61,545 nucleotides of DNA from Pelatocladus maniniholoensis HA4357-MV3 (GTDB lineage: Bacteria; Cyanobacteriota; Cyanobacteriia; Cyanobacteriales; Nostocaceae), in NCBI GenBank assembly GCA_019359115.1, contig JAHHHW010000087.1, forward strand, positions 1 to 61,545. Direction: 5' to 3'. A program made the position numbers and the translations under genes. Under the pieces are notes generated by a model that saw only the letters and a list, made by a program, of their open reading frames with translations, made no database searches and had not been told where the DNA came from. Of this stretch, positions 15,830-25,207 are shown piece after piece. The stretch's first letter is position 1, and every line of letters begins with the position of its first letter.

Positions 15830-16672
15830 TTAAGACTGTTGCTGTGCTATTTGTCTAACCGCTTCAATCTCAACTTCCAACTGTTGAGCTATTTGTTCGA
15901 CACTCACTCCCGCTTTTAGTAATAGTGGTACAGCAGCTAACTTACCTTGTTGTCTTCCTTCTTCTTGTCCTTGTTGTCTTCCTTCTTCTAATGCTTCTTG
16001 GTAAACTCTAGTTTGTTTTAGTTGGCTCAATTTCAGCATATCTTCCACCTCTTGACGGCTTAATTGTGGAAATTTGTAGACTATGATTGTCTCGATTAAA
16101 TCTATTATCGCTCTTACAGATAAACGATTTGCGATTTCTTGGCTTGCTTGTGTAATTAGTTGTCTAGCAAAGTTAGCAGCATTTTCTTCTGGTTCTACTA
16201 CTAACTTCACAACACCAATACCCAAAGACTTGTTTGTTGAGGATTCAAGTTGATCAAGATAAACTCGTTGGACTTTTGAGCTTTCTAGCAAAACCTCATG
16301 AAGTCTGGTTTGATCTGGTTCCAGACTCCGTTTTGGGTAAATAATTACAGCGTACCAGTCATAGGTAGATGGATTCTGGTCTAAATATAGAAATAATTCC
16401 GCAAACACCCGGTGATAGAGAAATTGGTCTTTTTGAAACTGTACTTCACACAGATATACTGTTTTGTCTGGACTGTCTTCTGGTGGTAGAAATACACCGT
16501 CAATACGAAAAGCAGTTTGTTTAATTTCTACTGAACGGAACTGATAATCTTGACTATTGCTAGGAGAGTGTCCAATCAACTCAAAGAAAATACTGGGAAA
16601 TTCTGCGAATAGTTGGTAAAAAAGACTGTCTGTTTCACTTTTGCCGTTGCTGCAAAAATATAATTTTTGCAT
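15830..16672 (-). CDS. DUF2887/Rpn-family PD-(D/E)XK nuclease-like protein, copy B
   Basis: 280 aa from the ATG at 16672, matching the start of copy A. A 29-codon upstream extension to 16759 runs through intergenic HIP1 DNA and lacks support, because copy A has no equivalent. The sequence is the same as copy A except for four extra residues (GRQQ) in the Glu/Gln-rich tail, an expansion of a 12-bp repeat. The same nuclease-like core (FRIDGVFLPP...CEVQFQKD) is intact, so both copies may be functional. Confidence 0.82.
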   Translation of the reverse strand: MQKLYFCSNGKSETDSLFYQLFAEFPSIFFELIGHSPSNSQDYQFRSVEIKQTAFRIDGVFLPPEDSPDKTVYLCEVQFQKDQFLYHRVFAELFLYLDQNPSTYDWYAVIIYPKRSLEPDQTRLHEVLLESSKVQRVYLDQLESSTNKSLGIGVVKLVVEPEENAANFARQLITQASQEIANRLSVRAIIDLIETIIVYKFPQLSRQEVEDMLKLSQLKQTRVYQEALEEGRQQGQEEGRQQGKLAAVPLLLKAGVSVEQIAQQLEVEIEAVRQIAQQQS

Positions 16673-16765
16673 ACTACGTTCTGAATTTACAATGCGATCG
16701 CATACTGTCTCCCTTGGAGCTATCCCACTGTTTTTATTTGAATCAAAATGCGATCGCAACTTGGA

Positions 16766-18445
16766 TTATTTACTTGTTTTTGGTTTGAGAGCTAACAACA
16801 TCTCCATGTGAGTGGTAGATTTATCTGGACTGGTAGCAGTCAGACTAACGCCATGAATAGAATTCATGATGGCACTGACTTCAGGCGGTAAGGATCGATT
16901 ATAGGTTGCAAAACGATTTATTACGGACGCGGTTTTGTCCATATCCAGGTAGAAGTAACCGCCATTTGGTTTCTGTAGAGAACCTGTAACTGTTTTGAAG
17001 TTTTCGCTGTCGTTGAGAGATTTACCATTAGGAGTCGCGATCGCATCAGTTATTGGCCCACCCATAGCGAAAAAAACTGTATCTTGATCGAGCCAACCAT
17101 GTGCAAATAAAGCGCCTTGTCCGGGAATTTGCCATTCGGTAACATCTTTATTACCGATATTTCTTTGAGCAATGTTAACTTGCTGTGTTTTGGCTAAGGT
17201 ATCCAATTTTGTTAAGGTGGTTTCGGCTGTCTTGCGATCGCTTGTATGAAATATAAATGCTCCTCCAAAACCAAGCTGTGCGAACAAACCTTGATTCAAT
17301 GGAATCGCAGCGACACCAAATTCTCCATCCATCCACCCAAAAATTTCTTTATCCAAATCGAGATTTGCAAATTTGAATTGGGCGCGCGCTTGCTCAATGG
17401 CTTGTTTAAATTCGGGATAATCTTGAGACTGTTCTACTAATGTTGACCACCAGGTGCTAATACCTTGACCGTTAACCAGAGCCATTGTTTGAGCAGGTAA
17501 TTGCGATATTACTTTACTAGGGCTATTTTTATACTCAAATTTCACGAGTTGGGGATCTAAGTTGGCGATCGCTTTCATCCGCACTCCCGCGTCATCAATT
17601 CCCACACCCGCTACCATTGATTTCACTTGCTTTAACTGTGCTAGAGTTTGCGGCGGAATTTGCTGTGCTTGCGGATTTAAATTGATCAATTGCTGTACCA
17701 TACCTGCATAGTCAGGTACATAAATTTGTGCCACTGTGTTTTCTACTGCACTTTTGCTGAGAATAGTGTTTGCACTTTGTTTATTGGCAAAAGAAGGCTG
17801 TCCTTTAAAGGTGTCAATCGTTTGTTCTACAGTTTGCTTTTCGGGAGCAAACACCAGATAATTATTCAACACAGCACTATATGTGGGTTGACTCCCAGAG
17901 GAAGTTTCTGTTATTTTCAGACCTTTGTAGTCAATTTCCTTAGTTGTGACGCCTTTTTGACCTTTTAATTTGTTTGCAAAATTCAAGGCGTTGATTTTAT
18001 CCTTGATTCCTACCACCACCAATAAGTTTGGTTCCTGGGTGGTAACTGCTGGCGAATTGGGATTTGCTGAAGGTAATCTTAACTGAGCAGGTTTTGTTGA
18101 AGTTGGTGGTAACATGGCAATCATCACACCACCAACCCAAGGTTTTAAGTCTTTTTCGTAGGAAATATTACTATCAGTTAACACATCTTTGTTAAAGTCC
18201 TCCAGACCTTTTGCAACTATCTTTTGCGCTTCTGGAGTGCCAAACTGCTCCAACTTTGCCCACACTTTAGGATCTGTAGAAATATATGTTGCCATAAATG
18301 CTTGTTCTGGTACAACTTTGGCACTTCCAGCAGCACCTGAAATGTCTCCAGCAGGCCCACCCTTCAAATAAATGTAAGCGGCTACGCTTCCCACTACAAC
18401 TACAGCAGCGCCAACAGCAGGTATTAAAATTTTGGTTTTAGACAT
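16766..18445 (-). CDS. DUF3352-family exported or membrane-anchored protein
   Basis: 559 aa. A single N-terminal membrane segment (ILIPAVGAAVVVVGSVAAYIYL) is followed by a Gly/Ala linker and a large soluble domain with features of the cyanobacterial DUF3352 family (VPEQAFMATYISTDPKVWAKLEQFGTPE near the start, GWMDGEFGVAAIPL in the middle, YFYLDMDKTASVINRF near the end). The function is unknown. The body would lie in the periplasm or thylakoid lumen, anchored at the N-terminus. No ribosome-binding site is obvious. It is on the same strand as glpK upstream, about 97 bp apart, so cotranscription is possible. Confidence 0.8.
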   Translation of the reverse strand: MSKTKILIPAVGAAVVVVGSVAAYIYLKGGPAGDISGAAGSAKVVPEQAFMATYISTDPKVWAKLEQFGTPEAQKIVAKGLEDFNKDVLTDSNISYEKDLKPWVGGVMIAMLPPTSTKPAQLRLPSANPNSPAVTTQEPNLLVVVGIKDKINALNFANKLKGQKGVTTKEIDYKGLKITETSSGSQPTYSAVLNNYLVFAPEKQTVEQTIDTFKGQPSFANKQSANTILSKSAVENTVAQIYVPDYAGMVQQLINLNPQAQQIPPQTLAQLKQVKSMVAGVGIDDAGVRMKAIANLDPQLVKFEYKNSPSKVISQLPAQTMALVNGQGISTWWSTLVEQSQDYPEFKQAIEQARAQFKFANLDLDKEIFGWMDGEFGVAAIPLNQGLFAQLGFGGAFIFHTSDRKTAETTLTKLDTLAKTQQVNIAQRNIGNKDVTEWQIPGQGALFAHGWLDQDTVFFAMGGPITDAIATPNGKSLNDSENFKTVTGSLQKPNGGYFYLDMDKTASVINRFATYNRSLPPEVSAIMNSIHGVSLTATSPDKSTTHMEMLLALKPKTSK

Positions 18446-18542
18446 TGTTTTTGTTTTTTCTTTGAAATGTCATTGATTCTGATACAAGCTTCATTGTGGA
18501 GTTTTCGGGATTATTAACCAAATTTTGCTCGTATCTTAAATT

Positions 18543-20030
18543 TTACTTTGCCCAATATTTCGCCCGTTCCACCGCCTTTTGCCAAGTAACGAAATTGGCT
18601 GTTGCATATTCACTCCCCACACCAGGCGAAAAGCAACGATCAATTTGTCGTTTCTGAACCAAGGTTTCATAACTATGCCAAAATCCCACCGCCAAACCAG
18701 CGGCCATGGCAATACCCTGCACAGTAGTATCACGCATTGCTGGACGTTCAACTGATATATTTAACACATCTGCCTGGAACTGCATGAGGAAGTTGTTTTC
18801 ACAGGCTCCACCATCTACTATTAATTTCTTTACTGCTGCGCTGTAAGATCCACTGATGGCTACCACAACTTCTTTGACTTGATAGGCGATCGCTTCTAAG
18901 ACAGCCCTGACTAAATGCTGTGGTTGAACGGCGGCGGTAATGCCAAAAAAGGCTCCTCTAGCGCTCATATCCCAGTGAGGAGCGCCCAGTCCACTAAATG
19001 CTGGGACAAAATATACACCGCCGTTATCTGTAACTTGATTGGCGATCGCTTCTGTTTCCGCAGCTGTTTGAATCAGCTTCATGCTATCCCGCAACCATTG
19101 GATACACGCCCCACTGATAAACATGCTACCTTCCAAGGCATAGCCAACATCTAAACTACCGTTACGAATTTGCGTCCATGCGACTGTAGAGATGAGGCGA
19201 TTTTGCGAACGGACAATTTCTGAGCCAGTGTGAGCAACTAAAAAGCTACCAGTACCATAAGTACATTTCATTAAACCAGGGCGATCGCACCCATGACCAA
19301 ATAAAGCTGCTTGTTGATCTCCCAAAATAGCAGTGATGGGAATTTCCACACCTAGTAAAGTGCTATGAGTAACACCAAATTTTCCTAAGCTGGGTTGAAT
19401 CTGAGGCAAAATATGAGCAGGTATTTTAAATAATTCCAGTAAAGTTTCATCCCATGCACAGCTTGTCAGATTCATCAGCATTGTCCGACTGGCGTTGCTG
19501 TGGTCGGTAGCATGAACTTTCCCACCTGTGAGTTTCCACAAAATCCAGGTATCAATTGTTCCAGCTAAAACATTTTTGAGATCAATACCTGTGACATGAT
19601 CTAACAGCCATCTGAGCTTTGTAGCAGAAAAATACGCATCGATAACTAAACCAGTGCGATCGTAAATCTCATTAGCATAACCTTGGGTTTGTAATTGATT
19701 ACACAAAGGAGCAGTGCGGTGATCTTGCCAAACAATCGCTTTATGTAGAGGTTTCCCAGTGGTTTTGTCCCAAATTAAACAGGTTTCTCGTTGTACGGTT
19801 ACTCCCATTGCTACAATTTCACTAGGGATAATTTTGGCATTGGCGATCGCAGTTTGTATTACCCAACAAGTATCTTGCCAAATTTCTTCGGCATCATGTT
19901 CTAACCATCCGGGTTGTGGATAATACTGTGTTAGTTCTTTGTATGCTTGCCCAACAATTTTACCAAGAGCATCAAACACAAAAGCACGGTTGCCTGTTGT
20001 ACCTAAATCTAATGCCAAAATGTAACTCAT
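18543..20030 (-). CDS. glpK: Glycerol kinase
   Basis: 495 aa, the standard length. It opens with the phosphate-binding LALDLGTTGNRAFVFD and has GVTVQRETCLIWDKTTGKPL and AIVWQDHRT, followed by the ASRTMLMNL and GLMKCTYGTGSFL segments and the C-terminal VDGGACENNFLMQFQADVL adenine-binding loop. It phosphorylates glycerol to glycerol-3-phosphate in the cytoplasm. A fragment of an aquaporin/glycerol-facilitator gene lies 570 bp upstream on the other strand, which suggests a former glycerol uptake unit. No glycerol-3-phosphate dehydrogenase gene lies nearby. Confidence 0.95.
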   Translation of the reverse strand: MSYILALDLGTTGNRAFVFDALGKIVGQAYKELTQYYPQPGWLEHDAEEIWQDTCWVIQTAIANAKIIPSEIVAMGVTVQRETCLIWDKTTGKPLHKAIVWQDHRTAPLCNQLQTQGYANEIYDRTGLVIDAYFSATKLRWLLDHVTGIDLKNVLAGTIDTWILWKLTGGKVHATDHSNASRTMLMNLTSCAWDETLLELFKIPAHILPQIQPSLGKFGVTHSTLLGVEIPITAILGDQQAALFGHGCDRPGLMKCTYGTGSFLVAHTGSEIVRSQNRLISTVAWTQIRNGSLDVGYALEGSMFISGACIQWLRDSMKLIQTAAETEAIANQVTDNGGVYFVPAFSGLGAPHWDMSARGAFFGITAAVQPQHLVRAVLEAIAYQVKEVVVAISGSYSAAVKKLIVDGGACENNFLMQFQADVLNISVERPAMRDTTVQGIAMAAGLAVGFWHSYETLVQKRQIDRCFSPGVGSEYATANFVTWQKAVERAKYWAK

Positions 20031-20600
20031 CTTTAAGGATGTATGCGTGACTAATAATTTACCATTATGCTTTGTGAGAATTGCAGAGCTTAGCTCTCAG
20101 ACAACTCCTGCTAAGTTGGGAATCTTGTCTGGAGCGAATGATTTAGGAATCTTATATAAAAATGTTTATTTAATTGTTATTTTATTATTATTTTATTCTT
20201 ATTTTTTGAGCTTAGGCTGAATTTAACCAGATTAAACTATCAATACTATAAATTGGATAAGCATTTTTGATTTTCTAAACAATCTTGTAAACAATCGCTC
20301 TTATCAAGAAAGCAAAAAACTTATTTATTTCAGAAACAATTCAGCATAAGATTTATGTTCAAAGTCAAATCATGTATCAAATAAGCAGTTGATATGCGTC
20401 AGAATATGTCTTAACCTGTCATACTGTCAAATGTTTTTTGAATAATCTACTTAACTGGCTTAACTGTCATTGAAACTAACTGTGTAAATTGACAAATTTA
20501 ACGATAGTTAGCACTCAAATACAAGCTAACAAACCGCAAAAATTTTCTCAGCGCTTGACTCATAACACTTTCAATTTGTTGATTAAGCAAGGAGCTAATT
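20031..20600. other. 570-bp A/T-rich gap between glpK and aquaporin remnant
   Basis: Strongly A/T-rich with runs such as TTATTTTATTATTATTTTATT. It must hold the glpK promoter on the minus strand, but I cannot fix its elements. No ORF of note and no clear hairpin beyond short A/T palindromes. Confidence 0.5.
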
Positions 20601-20798
20601 ATGGTGTCACTTTTTACGCGATGCCTTGCAGAATTTGTTGGTACATTTGTGCTAGTTATTGGTGGATGTGGCAGTTCAGTTTTTGCTGTGGCATTTCCTA
20701 ATGCAAAAATAAATGAATTGGGAATTGGCTTTTTAGGTGAGGCAGAACCTGAATTTTCACGACGAGATGTGGAGAAAGGGGGTTATTCGCGACGATAG
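20601..20798 (+). pseudogene. Truncated aquaporin (AqpZ-like) gene
   Basis: The first ~48 codons read as an aquaporin N-terminus: [27 protein letters not shown]...LGIGFLG, the first membrane helix and start of the second of AqpZ-type channels. After GIGFLG the frame goes into an unrelated charged tail ([15 protein letters not shown]) and stops. No NPA motif or later helix appears in any frame before the next gene at 20905, so about 80% of the gene is missing. A GGAGC ribosome-binding site still precedes the ATG. The remaining peptide would not form a channel. Confidence 0.8.
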
Positions 20799-20904
20799 TT
20801 TGTGAACTGCTTAGGAGAGCAGGTTTAAACAATGGAAGCTGTTCTCCAAGTAAAAAAACTTAGTTAGTAGTGTGGACGGATAAAGGTAGTGGGGTGCATT
20901 TGCT

Positions 20905-21111
20905 ATGAGTACATCTATCGATGAAAAATATCTGGAATATCTTGATCAAGTATTTGATCATTTACACAATGGTCGTTGGCATGAACAAAAGCTTAAAGAA
21001 CAGATTTCTCTTTTGCTAGAAGCCGGATATCTAAGATATTTCCAATGGAATGACATGAAGGATTTGATATCAAATCTCGAAAATATCACTGGATTAAAGT
21101 GTGAACTCTGA
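20905..21111 (+). CDS. Small hypothetical protein, 68 aa
   Basis: A short acidic and aromatic-rich protein (EYLDQVFDHLHNGRWHEQKLKEQ, then YLRYFQWNDMKDLISNLENITG), predicted mostly helical. I recognise no family. A GGGGTG stretch lies ahead of the ATG. It stands between the aquaporin remnant and the PstS-DUF4912 gene on the same strand, 200 bp ahead of the latter, and might be transcribed with it. Confidence 0.5.
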   Translation: MSTSIDEKYLEYLDQVFDHLHNGRWHEQKLKEQISLLLEAGYLRYFQWNDMKDLISNLENITGLKCEL

Positions 21112-21312
21112 ATCTATATTCCTGAATTATTTCATTACAATTGTAGCAAATATCGAGTTCGTAAGGCTCTTAACAGAAAGATTGTAGCCATGCTTTTAAT
21201 GCTGAATATATTGCATAAAAATTTCTGAAATTTAATAATTTCAAAAAATTCAATAATGTCATTAATTAACAAAAAAGATCGAGAAAAACATTTGAAAATA
21301 GGATGAATTAAG

Positions 21313-23730
21313 ATGCTTAGTCAAACAAAATCACTAAATTCATTAGTCATACTATTTGCATGTAGTGCTGTTTCTACTCCTTTAGTAGTCTCTTTGATTG
21401 TTCGTCCTTTGCTTGCTCAGTCATCGGATGTTAGTACTTCTTTCCCTTCTTTTCCTATGCCACAATCTGTTCCTAGTGGTACACAAGTTCAGATCAATGG
21501 TACTACTAGCATGGAAAAGATTAATCAGACATTGGCGCAGAGCTTCAAAGCGAGGTTTCCTGGTACAGAGGTCAAAATAGCTTACGACGGAACGGATGCA
21601 TCTTTAAAAGCATTACCAAATGGAAAAATTGATTTGGCTGCTATTGGTCGTCCACTAACAGAGGTGGAGAAAGCGCAAGGGCTTGTCACAATTCCTTTAA
21701 CCCGTAATAAAATTGCTGTAATTGTCGCAAAGGACAATTCGTTTAAGGGTAGCTTAACTTCCGAACAATTTGCCCAAATTTTTCGAGGTGAGATTACTAA
21801 CTGGTCACAAATTGGCGGTTCTTCCCAAGCAATTCGCTTGGTAGATCGTCCAGGAAATAGTGATGTGCGTCAAGCGTTTGAGAATTATCTCGTTTTTCAG
21901 AAAGCCCCATTTCAAACGGGTGCAAATGCTGTCAAACTTTCGCAAGACAGTACACAAGCAGTAATTAAACAACTAGGAACAGATGGTATTGGATATGCGA
22001 TCGCAGATCAAGTAATCAATAACCCAAATGTGCGAATGATCCCCATGCATGAGGTTCTTCCCACCGATCCTCGTTATCCATTCTCCCAACCTTTGCTGTA
22101 TGCTTATCGCAGATCTAATCCTAGTCCCGCAACAGTTGCATTTTTGGGCTATGCAACAGCTGCCCAAAACAAGCAAATCATAGAAAAAGCCACAGTTGCC
22201 ACAACAGGTAGTGAAATCGCCGCACAAAATCAAAATGCATCTCCTCAAAACACATCCTCACCTGGAGCAAAAACTTCACCTGGTATAACAAATACAGTTG
22301 CAACTGAATCTTGGCGGGGATCTCCTTGGTGGTGGTTATTATTACTTCCGTTTCTGGGTGGATTTGCCTGGTTGTTGCAGAGAAATAGGGGTTCGCAAGC
22401 TAAAACTGTTGCTGCTCCCGTTCCAGCATCAGTTAGTATCCCTGAAAGTCGTATTATCCTAACACCCAGAAATTGTAGGAATGCTTATGCTTATTGGGAA
22501 GTTCCAGATCAGGTGAAAGCAGATTTGCAAAGACAAGGTGGACATAATTTGAAGTTGCATCTCTACGATGTCACCAATATAGAGATGAATAGTAAAAGAC
22601 CACACAGCGTCAAAGAATTTGATTGTAATCCAGGAGAACAAGATTTACACATTCCGATCACAGTAGACAATCGTGATTACATAGTTGAGCTTGGCTATAC
22701 TACATCCAACGGTCATTGGCTGACAATTGCTCGTTCAGCTCACGTGCGAGTTCCTGCCTGTACAGGAGTTGATAATATCCATACAACAAAGGCAGATAAT
22801 CATATTTTGGTGAGCGATCGCCCAGTAGTTACACAAGATGAAAGTCGCGTCATACTAGTACCTCGGAACTCTAAGAATGCCTATGCTTACTGGGAAATTC
22901 CAGAAACACACAAAGCAGAACTGCGACGACAAGGTGGACAGAAACTGGCGCTACGTATTTATGACACAACAAACATTGATTTAGAGCGACAAACTCCTCA
23001 TAGTCTTTGGGAGTTTGATTGTGATCAGCAAACATCTGATTTGCATATTCCTATTAACCAGAGCGATCGCGACTATGTAGCAGAATTAGGCTACCTTACC
23101 AACGATAATCGCTGGCTCAAACTAGCTCGTTCAACTCCTGTAAAATTTCCATCTACTACTTCGGTGGAAAGTACAGTCAAACCCTCATCCGATGTTGTCA
23201 CAACCTTAGCAGGACTTATTTGCGAACAAGTTGAAAGTCCATCTCAAACAACAACAACTAATCTTACTGGAGATGTAACAAATACAGTCAATAAAACAAT
23301 TGCAAGAATGGAAGCAACAGCTCGATCATACCTGGAGAGAGAAAAGTCCTCTCCTGATAGCGATCGCACAACAGATGATTCGTCAACCATGAAAAATGAT
23401 TGCCGGATTATCTTAGTACCTCACAACTCTCAAGATGCTTACGCCTATTGGGAAGTTTCAGATGACTACAAAGCAGCTAAACGACAGCAAGGCGGACGTA
23501 GGTTTGTACTCCGAGTTCATGATGTGACAAATCTTGACATTGATCGTCAGCCAGCACACAGCACCCAGCAGTATACATGTGATGAGCATGATCAAGACAA
23601 GCATGTTTTAATTCCAGTCAGCGATCGCGACTACATCGCAGAATTGGGTTACTACACAGATGATAATCATTGGCTGGGGATAATTCGTTCGCTTCATGTT
23701 CACGTGCCAGCAGATACCACTTCGCGCTAG
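21313..23730 (+). CDS. PstS-like phosphate-binding domain fused to three DUF4912 domains
   Basis: 805 aa. A signal-like N-terminus (ending RPLLAQSSD) leads to a periplasmic-binding domain of the phosphate type at about 60-280: INGTTSMEKINQTLAQSFKARF, DLAAIGRPLTEVEKAQGL, FRGEITNWSQIGGSSQAI. A membrane helix near 340 (WWWLLLLPFLGGFAWLLQ) is followed by three DUF4912 repeats, each opening with R-I-I-L-x-P-x-N and NAYAYWEV/I and carrying an RDYxxELGY core (about 375-485, 515-620, 695-800). DUF4912 is of unknown function. The layout puts the binding domain outside and DUF4912 on the other face of the membrane, as expected of a sensor or adaptor rather than a transport subunit. No pst permease gene is adjacent. 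Confidence 0.85.
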   Translation: MLSQTKSLNSLVILFACSAVSTPLVVSLIVRPLLAQSSDVSTSFPSFPMPQSVPSGTQVQINGTTSMEKINQTLAQSFKARFPGTEVKIAYDGTDASLKALPNGKIDLAAIGRPLTEVEKAQGLVTIPLTRNKIAVIVAKDNSFKGSLTSEQFAQIFRGEITNWSQIGGSSQAIRLVDRPGNSDVRQAFENYLVFQKAPFQTGANAVKLSQDSTQAVIKQLGTDGIGYAIADQVINNPNVRMIPMHEVLPTDPRYPFSQPLLYAYRRSNPSPATVAFLGYATAAQNKQIIEKATVATTGSEIAAQNQNASPQNTSSPGAKTSPGITNTVATESWRGSPWWWLLLLPFLGGFAWLLQRNRGSQAKTVAAPVPASVSIPESRIILTPRNCRNAYAYWEVPDQVKADLQRQGGHNLKLHLYDVTNIEMNSKRPHSVKEFDCNPGEQDLHIPITVDNRDYIVELGYTTSNGHWLTIARSAHVRVPACTGVDNIHTTKADNHILVSDRPVVTQDESRVILVPRNSKNAYAYWEIPETHKAELRRQGGQKLALRIYDTTNIDLERQTPHSLWEFDCDQQTSDLHIPINQSDRDYVAELGYLTNDNRWLKLARSTPVKFPSTTSVESTVKPSSDVVTTLAGLICEQVESPSQTTTTNLTGDVTNTVNKTIARMEATARSYLEREKSSPDSDRTTDDSSTMKNDCRIILVPHNSQDAYAYWEVSDDYKAAKRQQGGRRFVLRVHDVTNLDIDRQPAHSTQQYTCDEHDQDKHVLIPVSDRDYIAELGYYTDDNHWLGIIRSLHVHVPADTTSR

Positions 23731-23777
23731 CACATCACCAATTCTTTTAAGATCAATTTTGAGTAAGGATATTCTTT

Positions 23778-24302
23778 ATGGGATTATTTTTTGATATTCT
23801 CAGTGCAATTAACAATCCCAATCAGCAGGGAAATGTTGCTCAACTAGAGTCAATCACCAACTCGATTCAGGAATTGGCAACAAGTCGAGGAATTCAGCCA
23901 TCTCAAATACAACAAGCGATGTCAGTAGTGGGTAATATGCTTCGTCCTGCACTTCAGAAACAGCACTCAAGTCTAGGTAGCAGTCAATTACAGAATCTCA
24001 TTGGTCAAGCAGTTGCTACTGGTGCAAGTACATCTGGACAACAATCTATGTTATCACCTCAGTTGCACCAGCAAATCGTTCAAACAGTATCGCAAAGGAC
24101 AGGACTAAGTCCCAACACCATTCAGGCTGCTTTGCCAACCCTTACTTCGGCAGTGATGAATCTGCTAAATATGGGCGCTACTAAACCTGGTGTTCAAGGC
24201 TCAAATTCGATCTTAAGTGCGTTTTTAGATAGCGATCGCCACACAGATTTGGGCGAAGTTCTGAAATTTGCCAATCGTTTTGTGAATCCGTCTACTGTTT
24301 AG
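23778..24302 (+). CDS. DUF937/YidB-like protein
   Basis: 174 aa. The opening MGLFFDILSAINNPNQQGN and the helical Gln/Ser-rich body with two similar halves (LATSRGIQPSQIQQAMSVVG... and VSQRTGLSPNTIQAALPTLTS) are typical of DUF937-type proteins, whose role is unknown. No membrane segment or signal peptide is visible. AAGGATA lies upstream of the ATG. It starts 47 bp after the PstS-DUF4912 gene, so the two are probably cotranscribed. Confidence 0.72.
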   Translation: MGLFFDILSAINNPNQQGNVAQLESITNSIQELATSRGIQPSQIQQAMSVVGNMLRPALQKQHSSLGSSQLQNLIGQAVATGASTSGQQSMLSPQLHQQIVQTVSQRTGLSPNTIQAALPTLTSAVMNLLNMGATKPGVQGSNSILSAFLDSDRHTDLGEVLKFANRFVNPSTV

Positions 24303-24360
24303 TTGATTTATTGTTCTATTTTTTGCAATATATCTGCTAAAGGACACTTAATAATGCGTA

Positions 24361-24771
24361 TTATTGCGAGGGAGTTAAAGTAAAAACAGCAACTAGTGTA
24401 ACTAAACCAAATAAAATGACAGAAACGACAAAGACAGATAGATTAACAATATAAGTCGATTTATGTGAGTATTCCTGTTGCTCTAATGATTTGACTTTGA
24501 TTAGGTATCCAATCATCGCCAAAATCAATAGAAAAATGCCTAAAGCGATCGCACTCAAGCCAATAATGTGAGTCAGTTGCATAGCAATGCGTGGATTATG
24601 CTGAGAAATCGACTCATTCAGTGCATTAAAAATGCGATCAAAGGCAATACCAAAACCAATCAAAGATAAGCAATTCTGAATCCAACTTGTCAATGTCCGT
24701 TCAGCAGCAGCGCGATTACGCTCTTTTGCCAATTCGTTGGTAGTATTAGTCGGTTTTTGAGAAGGACTCAT
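24361..24771 (-). CDS. DUF202 (YidH-type) small membrane protein, last of three
   Basis: 136 aa. It contains the DUF202 signature LAKERNRAAAERTLTSWIQNCLSLIGFGIAFDRIF at residues 14-48, though the usual MAWIRT is altered to TSWIQN. Three membrane helices follow (one in the signature, then LSAIALGIFLLILAMIGYLI and VNLSVFVVSVILFGLVTLVAVF). The function of DUF202 is unknown. The gene starts 3 bp after the stop of the preceding DUF202 gene, so it is translationally linked to it and to the DUF202-BASS fusion. Confidence 0.85.
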   Translation of the reverse strand: MSPSQKPTNTTNELAKERNRAAAERTLTSWIQNCLSLIGFGIAFDRIFNALNESISQHNPRIAMQLTHIIGLSAIALGIFLLILAMIGYLIKVKSLEQQEYSHKSTYIVNLSVFVVSVILFGLVTLVAVFTLTPSQ

Positions 24772-24774
24772 AGC

Positions 24775-25203
24775 CTACATGCTATTTTGGTGAGTGAATG
24801 CACTTACCAAAATACTAATAAAGGCAAAAACAGCAATGCAAACTAAGGCGATCGCAACTGTCAATGCTAAAGAGTGACGGGGAGTGTAGAGATATTCCTG
24901 GTCGCGTCGGATATGATACAGTTCTTGCTGGTGTTGGATCATTGCCACAATCATCGCATAAATACCCAGACCAATAAAAGCAAGACCGAGAATCCGAGAA
25001 AGACGCGCAGGATTGATGTCTTGAACAACTTGAAAGCTACGGATAGCACTGACGATGACATCAATCCCAAAACCAAAGCTGATCAGAGTAAGACTGGTGC
25101 GAATCCATGCCATGAGAGTGCGTTCGGCCGCAGCTCGGTTGCGCTCTTTGGCAAGTTCGGCTTGAATATTAGATGTTTTGCGAGCAGGAATAAAGTCATT
25201 CAT
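24775..25203 (-). CDS. DUF202 (YidH-type) small membrane protein, middle of three
   Basis: 142 aa from the ATG at 25203 (MNDFIPARK), which lies 4 bp beyond the stop of the upstream fusion gene; a longer frame into that gene is unnecessary. The signature LAKERNRAAAERTLMAWIRTSLTLISFGFG is perfect. Two further helices follow (ILGLAFIGLGIYAMIVAMIQ, LALTVAIALVCIAVFAFISILV). It is closer to the N-terminal domain of the fusion gene than to the third copy, suggesting serial duplication. Confidence 0.88.
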   Translation of the reverse strand: MNDFIPARKTSNIQAELAKERNRAAAERTLMAWIRTSLTLISFGFGIDVIVSAIRSFQVVQDINPARLSRILGLAFIGLGIYAMIVAMIQHQQELYHIRRDQEYLYTPRHSLALTVAIALVCIAVFAFISILVSAFTHQNSM

Positions 25204-25207
25204 TTTC

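Larger units (their letters stand above)
14843..16758. repeat. Tandem duplication of a ~950-bp unit bounded by HIP1 sites
   Basis: Two head-to-tail copies carry the whole DUF2887-like gene plus flanks. The offset is 947 bp at the gene 3' ends and 959 bp at the starts, owing to a 12-bp insertion in copy B. Both units begin at GATCGC-ATAGTGGCTCC and end at TTTGAATCAAAATGCGATCGCA, so the joint falls in a GCGATCGC palindrome. Differences are few, indicating a recent event or gene conversion. Confidence 0.85.

Noticed and set aside
16673-16759. 29-residue N-terminal extension of DUF2887 copy B
   Set aside because: It runs through HIP1-containing intergenic DNA; the identical copy A starts at the MQKLYF methionine.
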